A stretch of 32,287 nt of DNA from an uncultured Lachnospiraceae bacterium (GTDB lineage Bacteria > Bacillota > Clostridia > Lachnospirales > Lachnospiraceae), in NCBI GenBank assembly GCA_946558465.1, contig CAMNTM010000022.1, positions 1 to 32,287 on the forward strand, read 5' to 3'. The notes under the pieces were generated by a model. That model did no database searches and was not told where the DNA came from. It saw only the letters and a list, made by a program, of their open reading frames with translations. Both the position numbers and the translations under genes were made by a program. Each line of letters opens with the position of its first letter. Position 1 is the first letter of the stretch. Positions 23,609 to 31,412 of this stretch are shown here, one piece after another.

Positions 23609-24272
23609 TACGGAAGCCGGCTGTGCTGGTTACCGGAAGCGAGAAGATAACGGCCCCGGCAGGTGTCTGCGGGCCGGCTTGCTCCATGATAGCTTTCATA
23701 ATAGTATTTTTCTGCCCGGAGCGCACGACGATAAAGATCATCTCTTTTTCCTCTGCAAGAGAAATTCCAAAGAATTTCTTTGCATGCTCTGCACCGGTTC
23801 CTTTTGCATGGATAACTGTGCCGCCAGGTGCGTCTGCACTTCTGGCAGCGTCCATAATAGTGTCTATATATCCTGCATTTGCGATGGTAATCAGAAGTTC
23901 AAATTCGGTATCCTTCAATGTACTTTCCTCCTCAATCATAATTTCCTGGCCGACGGTGAGATACTGCAAAGCTTTTTTTCCTCCGATACTGCTTAAAGGT
24001 ATAAGAAATGCGATACCTCTGCCTGGAATATCTATCCGCATTTTCTGATAAAGCTCTTTTTTCAGATGCTTCCATGTGTTGTAGGTGACAAAAGCAAAAT
24101 AAATGGCTTTTTCAGATGCTTCCATTCCCAGATAATCCAAGATAGCACTGCTTGCAGTTCCGGAACCAAGAGCAGTGAGGGTTATATGAATATTATTAGA
24201 TTTAAAAAAGGCAATAAACTTTTCTCTTATTCCACGCGTTGTAATAATTCCCATCATATAGATTTCATTCAT
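23586..24272 (-). CDS. Tandem P-II-like protein paired with DUF1538
   Basis: A 228-aa protein that reads as two P-II/GlnB-like halves: one near residues 5-100 (GIITTRGIREKFIAFF...) and one near 120-220 (ELLITIANAGYIDTIMDAARSADAPGGTVIHAKGTG, interrupted here only for description). The second half keeps the flexible-loop region GGTVIHAKGTGAEHAKKF. P-II proteins sense nucleotides or metabolites and bind membrane transporters. It is 24 nt downstream of the DUF1538 gene on the same strand, so it probably controls that membrane protein (inference). It overlaps larE tail to tail. Confidence 0.8.
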   Translation of the reverse strand: MNEIYMMGIITTRGIREKFIAFFKSNNIHITLTALGSGTASSAILDYLGMEASEKAIYFAFVTYNTWKHLKKELYQKMRIDIPGRGIAFLIPLSSIGGKKALQYLTVGQEIMIEEESTLKDTEFELLITIANAGYIDTIMDAARSADAPGGTVIHAKGTGAEHAKKFFGISLAEEKEMIFIVVRSGQKNTIMKAIMEQAGPQTPAGAVIFSLPVTSTAGFRIIEDDEA

Positions 24273-24296
24273 ATTCAGTTTCCTTCCTTTGACAGG

Positions 24297-25829
24297 CTAT
24301 AGTTCAATGATATCATCCTCATCCCAAATATCTAAATACGATACCGTGATTGATTCTGCCGGCACTCTGTGTGCAGAACGGAATTTGAAAACCGCTCCAA
24401 GAAGCTGGATTGCGATTAACGGAGTCATAGCAACCATTGCCACAATTCCGAATGCATCCTGAACAATATTTCCGCCGGCAATCTCGCATGCCCCCATTGC
24501 AAAGGGAAGGAGAAAGGCAGCGGTCATAGGTCCTGATGCAACACCTCCTGAGTCAAATGCGATAGCTGTAAAGATTTTTGGAACGAAGAAGGAGAGGAAG
24601 AGTGCGAGTACATAGCCCGGTATAATAAACCAGAAGATAGAGATACCTGTAAGTACCCGTATCATGGCAAGTCCGACAGAAAAAGCCACACCGATCGAAA
24701 GACTTAAACTCATTGCTTTTCCGGGGATAGCTCCGGATGTAATTTCTTCAACCTGCTCCATCAATACATATACAGCGGGCTCCGCCTTTACGATAAAAAA
24801 TCCGATCAGCATACCGATGGGAATAAGAATCCAGCGGTAAGGAAGTCCTGTAATCATCTGTCCCAGGTAATTTCCGGCAGGCATAAATCCAGTATTTACA
24901 CCGGTTAAGAAAAGAACAAGGCCAATATAAGTATATAAAATTCCTATGATAATCTTAAGCAGAGTTTTTTTCTTAAGCCTAAGAGAAATAATCTGAAAAA
25001 TAGTAAAGAAAGCAGCAATAGGAAGGAGAGATACAGCAATCTCCTTTATGTATTCAGGAAAGCCTTTGGCAAAACAGTTCCACAGCTCTACGGAATTTTG
25101 GATATCGGGAAGCAGGGAGGGAGTATAGCCAGTTTCCTTTGGATGATACAAAAGCCCCAGCAGGAGCACGGCAAGAATCGGTCCGATAGAGCATAGAGCA
25201 ACAAGACCAAAGCTGTCGTCTTCTGCATGCTTATCACTTCGTACAGCAGCGAAGCCGATACCGAGAGCCATAATAAAAGGAACTGTCATAGGGCCGGTTG
25301 TTACTCCTCCAGAATCAAACGCTACAGCAAGAAAATCACTGGGTACGAGAAAAGCCAGAAAAATAATAAGTGTATAAAATAAAATCAGCAAAAAAGGCAG
25401 TGATTTGGAAAAAAGCATTCGAAGCATTGCAATAATAAGAAAAAGTCCGACACCGCAGGCTACAGAGAGAATCAGTACATGATTTGGTACAGAGGGGACC
25501 TGTTCGGCAAGTACCTGCAGGTCAGGTTCAGATATTGTGATAATAAATCCCAGCAGGAAACACAGAAGAAGGACGATACTCAGCCTTCTTGCAGAGGCCA
25601 TCTTTGTGCCGACCCGTTCGCCCATAGGAGTCATGGAAAGCTCGGCACCTAAAGTAAAGAACATCATTCCTATAATGAGAAGGACTGCACCGAATAGAAA
25701 GAGAAGCAGAATACTGGCCGGAATAGGGGCAATTGTAAAGCTTAATATCAATACAATTCCGATAATGGGAAATACGGCCTTCAGCGCTTCGTTTAATTTT
25801 TCAGTGAATTTAGTTTGATAGAAATCCAT
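24297..25829 (-). CDS. DUF1538 family membrane protein with internal duplication
   Basis: A 510-aa polytopic membrane protein with roughly 12-14 hydrophobic segments. The sequence is duplicated: AVAFDSGGVTTGPMTVPF (first half, near 170) and AIAFDSGGVASGPMTAAF (second half, near 425) are near-identical motifs, which suggests inverted or parallel repeats forming a transport path. DUF1538 has no firmly assigned substrate. It has the charged N-terminus MDFYQTKFTEKLNEAL. It is co-transcribed with the tandem P-II-like gene that follows it. The ribosome site is weak (GAGGG 12 nt before ATG). Confidence 0.87.
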   Translation of the reverse strand: MDFYQTKFTEKLNEALKAVFPIIGIVLILSFTIAPIPASILLLFLFGAVLLIIGMMFFTLGAELSMTPMGERVGTKMASARRLSIVLLLCFLLGFIITISEPDLQVLAEQVPSVPNHVLILSVACGVGLFLIIAMLRMLFSKSLPFLLILFYTLIIFLAFLVPSDFLAVAFDSGGVTTGPMTVPFIMALGIGFAAVRSDKHAEDDSFGLVALCSIGPILAVLLLGLLYHPKETGYTPSLLPDIQNSVELWNCFAKGFPEYIKEIAVSLLPIAAFFTIFQIISLRLKKKTLLKIIIGILYTYIGLVLFLTGVNTGFMPAGNYLGQMITGLPYRWILIPIGMLIGFFIVKAEPAVYVLMEQVEEITSGAIPGKAMSLSLSIGVAFSVGLAMIRVLTGISIFWFIIPGYVLALFLSFFVPKIFTAIAFDSGGVASGPMTAAFLLPFAMGACEIAGGNIVQDAFGIVAMVAMTPLIAIQLLGAVFKFRSAHRVPAESITVSYLDIWDEDDIIEL

Positions 25830-26296
25830 GAGATAAAAAGCCCTCGTTCTTCTAATGATAATACGACGTATTTTAATAGAAACTACATTACAGCCTGCAT
25901 GAAAAGCATAAATAATATAAATAGTTTAACATATAAATATCTGCCGTACAACTATCAAAAATATTCAGCTTGTAATTTACTTATGATAATGCAGTCTTAA
26001 TTTAAGCCTGCCCGGAAATATTAGTTTTAGAGAGAGGGGCCGATGCGCTGCACCGGCCCCTTTGAGAGGAATGAAAACAATCTATTTTAATTTACGAAAT
26101 TGTCTAGGCGAAGTGCGGTAATCATACAAATGTAGCAGATAAGTACGACTACCGTCTTCTTTAATTGTTATTACTATTATAATAGAAGAATGTGAAAGGA
26201 ATATGTCAGAATAGGGAAATGTTTATAAAATTTCTTAAGAAAATCGGAAGAAGGTGTTGCAGTGATATTAATAGAACAATTTGCCGTGTATACAAC
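25830..26296. other. Gene-free interval between chromosome and prophage remnant
   Basis: No gene is recognised. It holds a GC-rich inverted repeat GGGGCCG/CGGCCCC (about 26037-26062) with weak T-tracts, and a possible minus-strand promoter for DUF1538 (TTGTAC, 17 nt, TAAACT). The left boundary of the prophage remnant probably lies in this interval. Confidence 0.5.
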
Positions 26297-26704
26297 CTAT
26301 AAGTCATCGCCGTATAGATACTGCTTTTCTGCTCTTTTAAACATATTGCAGTTGTCCATGATGAACTGCACGCGTTCCTGGTCCTTCTTTATTTGTCTTT
26401 GGATTCTTCGCTGTTCTGCCTGTAATTTTTTTATACGCTCTATGTACTGACGAGCCGGTACAGGAGCTTCTTCGGCAGGAGGCAGTTCATGAGCGGAGTA
26501 CTCTATTGACTGTACATCAGATTTTTCAAAATCATGATTGTTGATGTGCCGTATAGCATGCTCATAGGCTTCCAGCTGAGAAGCATATGTAAGCCTTGAA
26601 TTAATCAGAATCGTATAGCTTCCGTCTTCATTAGGTACGACCATTTCTCTTCCTTTGCAGGTCTTAAAATCTATCACAGCAACATTAACATCCGGTGTCG
26701 TCAT
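26297..26704 (-). CDS. ImmA/IrrE-like protein with degenerate active site
   Basis: A 135-aa protein resembling short ImmA/IrrE metallopeptidases that cleave phage or ICE repressors. It has the opening VAVIDFKTCKGREMV, a YTILINSRL strand, and a helix with His49-Ala50-Ile51-Arg52-His53 followed by NNHDFEKSDVQSIE. The usual signature is HExxH, so both histidines remain but the catalytic Glu is replaced by Ala. It may be an inactive, regulatory form. Its ATG overlaps the end of the repressor gene by 20 nt, the classic ImmR-ImmA order. The C-terminal 50 residues form a charged coiled coil. Confidence 0.72.
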   Translation of the reverse strand: MTTPDVNVAVIDFKTCKGREMVVPNEDGSYTILINSRLTYASQLEAYEHAIRHINNHDFEKSDVQSIEYSAHELPPAEEAPVPARQYIERIKKLQAEQRRIQRQIKKDQERVQFIMDNCNMFKRAEKQYLYGDDL

Positions 26705-27098
26705 AATTACCGTGCTCCTTTCTTTTAAGAGCGAGTGCCATATTGTGTAATGCTCTTAGGTCATCAGGCTCCATGTCACGCTGCACATCGAATAGTGCAC
26801 GTAATTCTTTATTTTCAAAAATCTCCTGAGCAACTTTGGCCGTTTCGCGATTGGTATAGTATCTAGAGCTTTGCTGCTGCGTATGTTTTTCGAGCAAATC
26901 AGAACGATTTATTCTAAAATATTTGGCAAGTGCGTCTACCTTATCCATTCTGGGAAGTCTGGTGCCATTGCACCATGTTGATACAGAGGACTTATTGAAG
27001 CCTAAGTCTTTAATGATATCTATCTGAGTTTTGTTATTTAGAGACATAAAGTAATTCAAGTTTTTTGAAAATATTTTTCTATATTCATCTTCAGACAT
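26685..27098 (-). CDS. XRE-family prophage repressor (cI/ImmR-like)
   Basis: A 137-aa regulator. The N-terminal HTH_3 domain (about residues 8-62) includes KTQIDIIKDLGFNKSSVSTWCNG and ALAKYFRINRSDLL; the C-terminal part is charged and helical. The start is the ATG at 27098, 7 nt after AAGGTGG. It is divergent from a small Cro-like gene, and the intergenic region holds a palindromic operator, so it is the likely lysogeny repressor of the remnant. Confidence 0.85.
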   Translation of the reverse strand: MSEDEYRKIFSKNLNYFMSLNNKTQIDIIKDLGFNKSSVSTWCNGTRLPRMDKVDALAKYFRINRSDLLEKHTQQQSSRYYTNRETAKVAQEIFENKELRALFDVQRDMEPDDLRALHNMALALKRKEHGNYDDTGC

Positions 27099-27120
27099 AT
27101 GTATCACCACCTTTAAATTT

Positions 27121-27208
27121 ATTATAACAGAATGTAGAATAAAAACAATATTAAATGTAAAATTTGTTTACTTAAAGTATTGACTATCTACAAAAAGTAG
27201 AATATACT
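27121..27208. promoter_or_regulatory. Divergent repressor/Cro promoters with palindromic operator
   Basis: The rightward promoter is TTGACT (27180-27185), 17 nt, TATACT (27203-27208). Its spacer is filled by the palindrome CTAC-AAAAA-GTAG (27188-27200). The leftward promoter has TATAAT (27121-27126 in reverse) and TTGTTT 16 nt upstream, with a half site TTCTAC in the spacer. Confidence 0.7.
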
Positions 27209-27240
27209 ATGTATTAGGTAAAAGGAAGGAGGTAAGAATA

Positions 27241-27462
27241 TTGCTGCAGATATTTTTGGCGCCTGCACAGGTAAATTCAGAAATGATACAGACTCAAGCA
27301 GCCAGATTAATGAAAGTTAGTAAAACTATAATTGTAAATTGGGAAAAGGGAAGAGGTATTCCTGGAATTCCGGAGCTTTCTATGCTTTGTGAAATGTATG
27401 GGATGCCGAATGATAATATTTTTTTGTTTCGGAATCTACAAAAAGTAGAATTAAAAAGATGA
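27241..27462 (+). CDS. Cro-like small XRE-family regulator
   Basis: A 73-aa protein consisting of a single HTH_3 domain: VNSEMIQTQAARLMKVSKTI, VNWEKGRGIPGIPEL, then LCEMYGMPNDNIFL. The start is TTG at 27241, 8 nt after AAGGAGG; no ATG is suitably placed. It is divergent from the repressor. The last codons (27434-27451) contain an exact second copy of the operator in its own promoter. Confidence 0.8.
   Translation: MLQIFLAPAQVNSEMIQTQAARLMKVSKTIIVNWEKGRGIPGIPELSMLCEMYGMPNDNIFLFRNLQKVELKR
27434..27451. repeat. Second exact copy of the phage operator, inside cro
   Basis: ATCTACAAAAAGTAGAAT is identical over 18 nt to 27186-27203 in the promoter. The two copies are 248 nt apart. Confidence 0.75.
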
Positions 27463-27519
27463 TATTGGTATAGAAATAAAAAATGAATAGATAGTGCTAA
27501 AAGACAGGAGGGAACTATT

Positions 27520-28014
27520 ATGAAGGAGATTCTGATAGAGTATACAAGCATGAAGGAAGAAATCAAGGATTTAAGGCGCAGGATAGAAAAGGATAGGAGA
27601 GAGCTGGAGCGGCTGAATAGAAGTGTTGTTGCCGACACGGTTTCCCGTGGGAAAAAAGGGAAAAGATCATTAGGAACTGTCAGGATACAGGGGACGCCTG
27701 GTAGTTTAATCCGGCGGAAGGAGAAAATACTGGACCGGGAAATTGCATTTCTGCAGGAGAAGGAAGTTGATTTGCTGGACAAGCAGACGCAGGCTGAGGA
27801 GTATATACAGCAGATAGAAAAGGGTGAGCTCCGGATTATGTTCTGCCTGTATTTTATTGATGATTTATCTTATCCAAAAGTAGCGCTGGAAATGAATCGG
27901 ATATTTCCTAAGAGAAGAATAAGCTACACGGATGAGAATGTAAGAAAAAGAATTTCAAGATTTTTTGAAAATGTCCAGCAATGTCCGGATTCTGAATGCT
28001 ATAGTATAAACTGA
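27520..28014 (+). CDS. Coiled-coil/HTH phage regulator-like protein
   Basis: A 164-aa basic protein. Residues 5-40 and 65-100 are charged, coiled-coil-like. The C-terminal part (about 105-155: MFCLYFIDDLSYPKVALEMN..., then YTDENVRKRISRFF) resembles the sigma-region-4-like end of ArpU/RinA/DUF1492-type phage late regulators. The start ATG has AGGAGG upstream. Its place after cro is consistent with an early or late gene activator. A strong terminator follows. Function is inferred only. Confidence 0.65.
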   Translation: MKEILIEYTSMKEEIKDLRRRIEKDRRELERLNRSVVADTVSRGKKGKRSLGTVRIQGTPGSLIRRKEKILDREIAFLQEKEVDLLDKQTQAEEYIQQIEKGELRIMFCLYFIDDLSYPKVALEMNRIFPKRRISYTDENVRKRISRFFENVQQCPDSECYSIN

Positions 28015-28045
28015 GCAGATAAGAAAAACATATACAGAAGGGTTT

Positions 28046-28082
28046 GGTTTCTTCTCGGAGCATCTTCCGGAAGAAACCTTTT
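28046..28082 (+). terminator. Terminator after the coiled-coil regulator gene
   Basis: The stem GGTTTCTTC (28046-28054) / GAAGAAACC (28070-28078), 9 perfect pairs, is followed by TTTTCT. The rest of 28083-28320 has no convincing gene. Confidence 0.85.
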
Positions 28083-28320
28083 CTATTCCCCGGAAAATGC
28101 CTGTGAGTGTATTTCATGCCCTTTGGCGTGAGATGCATATTTTCTATACTGCTGTTACCCGGGCACAGCAGATGATACAGGCTTCTATATAAGAGTCGGG
28201 AGCCAGATATAGAAGATAATCGTATATTGTTGTGATTATCAGCTCTGTGATTACGGCTTTCAGGCCGTATGAAAAATGGTTTTGAATAAAAATATTAAGA
28301 AACAATAGGAGGAAAAGATC

Positions 28321-28605
28321 ATGTCAGAAATTTATATAGGAGAAAATGGGAATTGGTATATTAGCGGAGAGGATACCGGAAAGCCATCAAGAGGCCAGGA
28401 CGGTTTATCTGCATATCAGATTGCAGTGAGCTGCGGATATAAGGGAAATATGTTTGAATGGCTGAATGATTTAAAAGGAGACAGTGCATATAAGCTTGCA
28501 GTAAAGTTTTGAAAAGGAATAAATATTGTTCAGAAGGCTGTTAGAAAAAAATTAAGAAGGCAGATCAAAGAGATTTTTTGTGACGAAGTACTAGAGGAGG
28601 TGTAG
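28321..28605 (+). pseudogene. Tail-fibre-like cassette 1, truncated by in-frame TGA
   Basis: The first 63 codons start MSEIYIGENGNWYISGEDTG, then GYKGNMFEWLNDLKG, and correspond to the shared N-terminus of the two intact cassettes downstream. Compared with those, about 40 codons are missing after KGDSAYKLAV. A TGA at 28510-28512 is followed in the same frame by IVQKAVRKKL, which resembles the EKAVQNKL region of the intact copies, up to a TAG at 28603-28605. The ribosome site AGGAGG is intact, so a 63-aa peptide could still be made. Confidence 0.7.
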
Positions 28606-28607
28606 GT

Positions 28608-28922
28608 ATGGATCTTGTACATGAAAAAAGATTAACAGAGGTTGAGCAGCGTGCAAAGAGTAATACTCACCGCTTAGATAGGCTGGAACCAATTGTATAG
28701 GAAATTCACAATATGTCGGAAACTTTGGTGGAAATGACTGCAGAAATGAAGCATACAAATCGAAATGTTGAGGAAATTAAGGAAAAGGTTGAAGTGATGG
28801 AGCGGGAGCCGGCTGACCGTTGGAGAGATTCTGCCAGAGCGTTATTTAACACCGTTTTCGGCGCAATCGGGACTGCTGTGGCAGGTGGTCTTATTTATGT
28901 ATTAACAACAATGCCAAAGTAA
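28608..28922 (+). pseudogene. XhlA-like phage lysis protein with in-frame amber stop
   Basis: One frame of 104 codons. It starts MDLVHEKRLTEVEQRAKSN after GAGGAGGTG and has TAG at codon 31 (28698-28700). It then continues without shift: a coiled coil (NVEEIKEKVEVMEREP), DRWRDSARALFNTVFGA and a membrane segment GTAVAGGLIYVLTTM. This is the layout of haemolysin XhlA family proteins, which sit beside holins. An internal ATG at 28713 could restart translation and give a 69-aa product, but no good ribosome site precedes it. Confidence 0.75.
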
Positions 28923-28937
28923 GAGAGGTGATAAATT

Positions 28938-29144
28938 GTGGAAAAAAGAAATTGGGGGCTATGGATCAAATCAGCGGGAGTCAGGGCAGCGAGAACAATG
29001 GCACAGACTACAGTAGCTATGCTGCCGGCAGCAGCAACAATTACAGCTGTAGATTGGAGTACAGTAATCGGGACGGCATTGCTTGCCGGAATTGCATCAC
29101 TGCTTACAAGTCTTGGAGGGCTCCCGGAGGCGGAGAATGTGTAA
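28938..29144 (+). CDS. Phage holin, r1t type
   Basis: A 68-aa small membrane protein. After a basic N-terminus (EKRNWGLWIKSAGVRAARTM) it has two hydrophobic segments around TVAMLPAAATITAV and VIGTALLAGIASLLTSL, which fits r1t-like holins that make holes for endolysin release. It starts at GTG 28938 after AGAGAGGTG. It follows the XhlA-like gene by 15 nt, the usual lysis-module order. Confidence 0.85.
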   Translation: MEKRNWGLWIKSAGVRAARTMAQTTVAMLPAAATITAVDWSTVIGTALLAGIASLLTSLGGLPEAENV

Positions 29145-29225
29145 AGGAGAATCCCTTAGACTGCGGAAGTAGTAGAATCAGGATAATATAAGAGCTATGA
29201 GCGGCCATATTACAGAAAAGTTTAA

Positions 29226-29250
29226 GAGAGCCTGAGGCAGGCTCTCTTTT
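29226..29250 (+). terminator. Terminator after the holin gene
   Basis: The stem GAGAGCCTG (29226-29234) / CAGGCTCTC (29238-29246) has 9 perfect pairs and a 3-nt loop, followed by TTTT. Confidence 0.9.
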
Positions 29251-29283
29251 GTGTATGTGGTGCGTAGAAAGGAGGTGAGTGGT

Positions 29284-29703
29284 ATGAGTTGTACAGTTGA
29301 TAAGCTGATAGCCAAATGTGAGCAGACTGTCAAAGAAAATCGGAAGTATGTCTATGGAGCAGAGGGGACGATACTTAGCAGAGTACAGATAGATTCTCTC
29401 GGTATAAGTGTCGGCAGGGTGTCTGCTGCTATTGCAGGAGGCGGGAATTATAATGCTAAGGTATACATTGAATACTCAGTCATGCTGGAGGAAGGGAAAA
29501 TGCTGCTATTTGTACGTGATTTGTTTGATTTTGCGGGGAGCCGTGGGAAAGAAATTTACGGGATTGCAGCACGGGTATCGGAAGGATCATTGAACTATTG
29601 TGTTACAACAATTGATGGAGTTCAGTATGAATATGTACATGGTTGTAATTGGAAGGATTATAGCAATGGTTTCGCCGGGGATGGGAAAAACCTGTGGCAA
29701 TGA
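29284..29703 (+). CDS. Hypothetical prophage protein, possible lysin-related fragment
   Basis: A 139-aa soluble protein beginning MSCTVDKLIAKCEQTVKEN, with AAAGGAGGTG upstream of the ATG at 29284. The end, YVHGCNWKDYSNGFAGDG, resembles the repeated wall-binding modules at the C-termini of some clostridial endolysins (FAGxxG pattern); this is inference. No catalytic domain is recognised. It lies after the holin, where an endolysin is expected. Confidence 0.5.
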   Translation: MSCTVDKLIAKCEQTVKENRKYVYGAEGTILSRVQIDSLGISVGRVSAAIAGGGNYNAKVYIEYSVMLEEGKMLLFVRDLFDFAGSRGKEIYGIAARVSEGSLNYCVTTIDGVQYEYVHGCNWKDYSNGFAGDGKNLWQ

Positions 29704-29875
29704 TAGAAGCTTATCTGCATTCTTCTGGAGGATAAGTCTATTTGTTACTGAGTTAAGTCTGGTAAATGGAGAGTATTATGCCTATCAGAGAGATACAGAT
29801 AAGAACAGCAGCATGGACGACTTTGCCGGTGAGCCGGGAACATCGATTGACAGGCTGCAGATGTATATTAGGTAA
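29704..29875 (+). pseudogene. Probable remnant of an endolysin C-terminal module
   Basis: A frame open from 29600 to 29875 has no ribosome site at its start. Its last 45 residues, including VNGEYYAYQRDTDKN and DDFAGEPGTSIDRLQMYI, resemble a wall-hydrolase C-terminal repeat. It probably derives from a deleted lysin gene; the true boundary is unclear. Confidence 0.4.
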
Positions 29876-29904
29876 AAATGTGAAATAAAAAGGAGGTAAA
29901 AATT

Positions 29905-30579
29905 ATGTCAGAAATTTATATAGGAGAAAATGGGAATTGGTATATTAACGGAGAGGATACCGGAAAGCCGTCAAGAGGAAGGGAGGGCTTATCAGCATAT
30001 GAGATTGCGGTAAGTTTAGGTTATCAAGGTACATTAACTGATTGGGTAAATACTTTGAAAGGGAAGGAGGGGAAGTCAGCGTATGAGCTTGCAGTTGATT
30101 TAGGTTATCAAGGTACAATAGACGATTGGATAAGCAGCCTGAAAGGAAAAGATGGTCTTACGCCGTATACTGGAGACAATGGCAATTGGTTCATTGGAAA
30201 TGAAGATACAGGTATTCTGGCAGATGCAGAAAAGGCAGTGGAAAAGAAAATTGTCGCAAGTACAGCCATTAAAGAAGAAGGTATGATTATGGACGGAAAG
30301 ACGGCGTCGGAAGCTTTTAATGAGCTGAAAAGTATGTTTCTTTTTAAGACAATAAGTTTGGGAGAATATTGTATTGAACCACAGCAATATACGTCTATTT
30401 CAATACCATATACTCCGCCAGAAGGGTACTCTGTTGTGGGATTTACTTTGCAGCTTCCCCCGCGGTATACAGCGGCTGTCCGCTATACGGGAGAAACATT
30501 TAATGGTATTTTATTTAATTGTACACAGAGGAGTGGGACTTATGGTGTAAATGTTATGCTCATATTGGCAAAGCGGTAA
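29905..30579 (+). CDS. Tail-fibre-like cassette 2 with variable C-terminus
   Basis: A 224-aa protein. The N-terminal 110 residues hold two GNW(Y/F)I-N-ED-TG motifs (near 10 and 92) around two repeats of the form SAYE(I/L)AV-LGYQGT--DW---LKGK (near 33-55 and 57-82). This resembles collagen-like or fibre N-termini of clostridial phages. The C-terminal 110 residues differ completely from cassette 3 and contain YTSISIPYTPPEGYSVVGF, beta-rich and perhaps receptor-binding. Start ATG with GGAGG. The near-identical N-terminus with an unrelated C-terminus suggests cassette exchange. Confidence 0.72.
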   Translation: MSEIYIGENGNWYINGEDTGKPSRGREGLSAYEIAVSLGYQGTLTDWVNTLKGKEGKSAYELAVDLGYQGTIDDWISSLKGKDGLTPYTGDNGNWFIGNEDTGILADAEKAVEKKIVASTAIKEEGMIMDGKTASEAFNELKSMFLFKTISLGEYCIEPQQYTSISIPYTPPEGYSVVGFTLQLPPRYTAAVRYTGETFNGILFNCTQRSGTYGVNVMLILAKR

Positions 30580-30680
30580 TAAATAAAATATAAGCCATTA
30601 TGATTAAATTTTCCCAGAGAAGAACCTGCAGTAGTGTTCTTGAAATCGGAAAATTGAAAAAATAACCATGTAGGAATAAG

Positions 30681-30733
30681 GGAGCCTTCTACTGAACATG
30701 AGAAATATGTATAGTTTGAAGGCTCTACATTTT
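30681..30733 (+). terminator. Hairpin between cassettes 2 and 3
   Basis: GGAGCCTTC (30681-30689, one wobble) pairs with GAAGGCTCT (30718-30726), followed by ACATTTTAT. A second inverted repeat, AATTTTCC/GGAAAATT, with inner AAGAAC/GTTCTT lies at about 30607-30657. Confidence 0.6.
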
Positions 30734-30800
30734 ATATGGAAGATGTTTTTAGTTAACTTGTTCATATATCTATTTTATTAAATAATGGAGGTAAAGAATT

Positions 30801-31412
30801 ATGTCAGAAATTTGTACAGAAATTTATATAGGAGAAAATGGGAATTGGTATATTAACGGAGAGGACACTGGAAAGCCGTCAAGAGGAATGGATGGCTTGT
30901 CAGCATACGAGATTGCAGTAAGCTTAGGTTATCAAGGTACATTAACTGATTGGGTAAATACTTTGAAAGGGAAGGAGGGTAAGTCAGCGTATGAGCTTGC
31001 TGTTGATTTAGGTTATCAAGGTACGATGGCCGATTGGATAGGCAGCCTGAAAGGAAGAGACGGTCTTACGCCATATACGGGAGACAATGGCAATTGGTTC
31101 ATTGGAAATGAAGATACAGGTATTTTAGCAGATGTGGAAAAGGCAGTACAAAATAAGCTTCCTTTAAGAAAATCTGTAACAGGAGTAACTACAAAATACG
31201 GTAACCTGGAGCTGGGAATTGATCCGAAGCTTTACGATGTAATATCAATCTCTTCATCCACGGGAGGGCTTATGTGTATTCCTTATATCAATACAGAAAA
31301 AACACAGTGGACAGCTCATGTAAGGAGTTCTGGATTATTTTCGGCTTATGCAGATCATGAGCTTACTGTAGAAGTTGTATGTATGAGGAAATGTAATGAT
31401 ATTACTAGATAA
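30801..31412 (+). CDS. Tail-fibre-like cassette 3 with variable C-terminus
   Basis: A 203-aa protein. Residues 1-115 are nearly identical to cassette 2, with the same two SAYE-AV-LGYQGT repeats and two GNW-I motifs. The start has a small in-frame duplication, MSEICTEIYIGENGNW, where the others read MSEIYIGENGNW: a 12-nt tandem copy of ACAGAAATTTGT/ACAGAAATTTAT. The C-terminal 85 residues (VTGVTTKYGNLELGIDPKL..., then HELTVEVVCMRK) are unrelated to cassette 2. ATG with GGAGG upstream. Confidence 0.72.
   Translation: MSEICTEIYIGENGNWYINGEDTGKPSRGMDGLSAYEIAVSLGYQGTLTDWVNTLKGKEGKSAYELAVDLGYQGTMADWIGSLKGRDGLTPYTGDNGNWFIGNEDTGILADVEKAVQNKLPLRKSVTGVTTKYGNLELGIDPKLYDVISISSSTGGLMCIPYINTEKTQWTAHVRSSGLFSAYADHELTVEVVCMRKCNDITR

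Noticed and set aside
26062-26130. Peptide frame starting MKTIYFNLRNCLGEVR
   Set aside because: Sixteen codons, no ribosome site and no conserved context.
28093-28188. Short frame reading HIFYTAVTRAQQM, similar to the last motif of RecD/UvrD helicases
   Set aside because: Only about 30 codons, no upstream helicase sequence; probably chance or a tiny remnant.
28321-31412. Diversity-generating retroelement
   Set aside because: The cassettes have variable C-termini, but no reverse transcriptase or template/variable repeat pair is present in the window.
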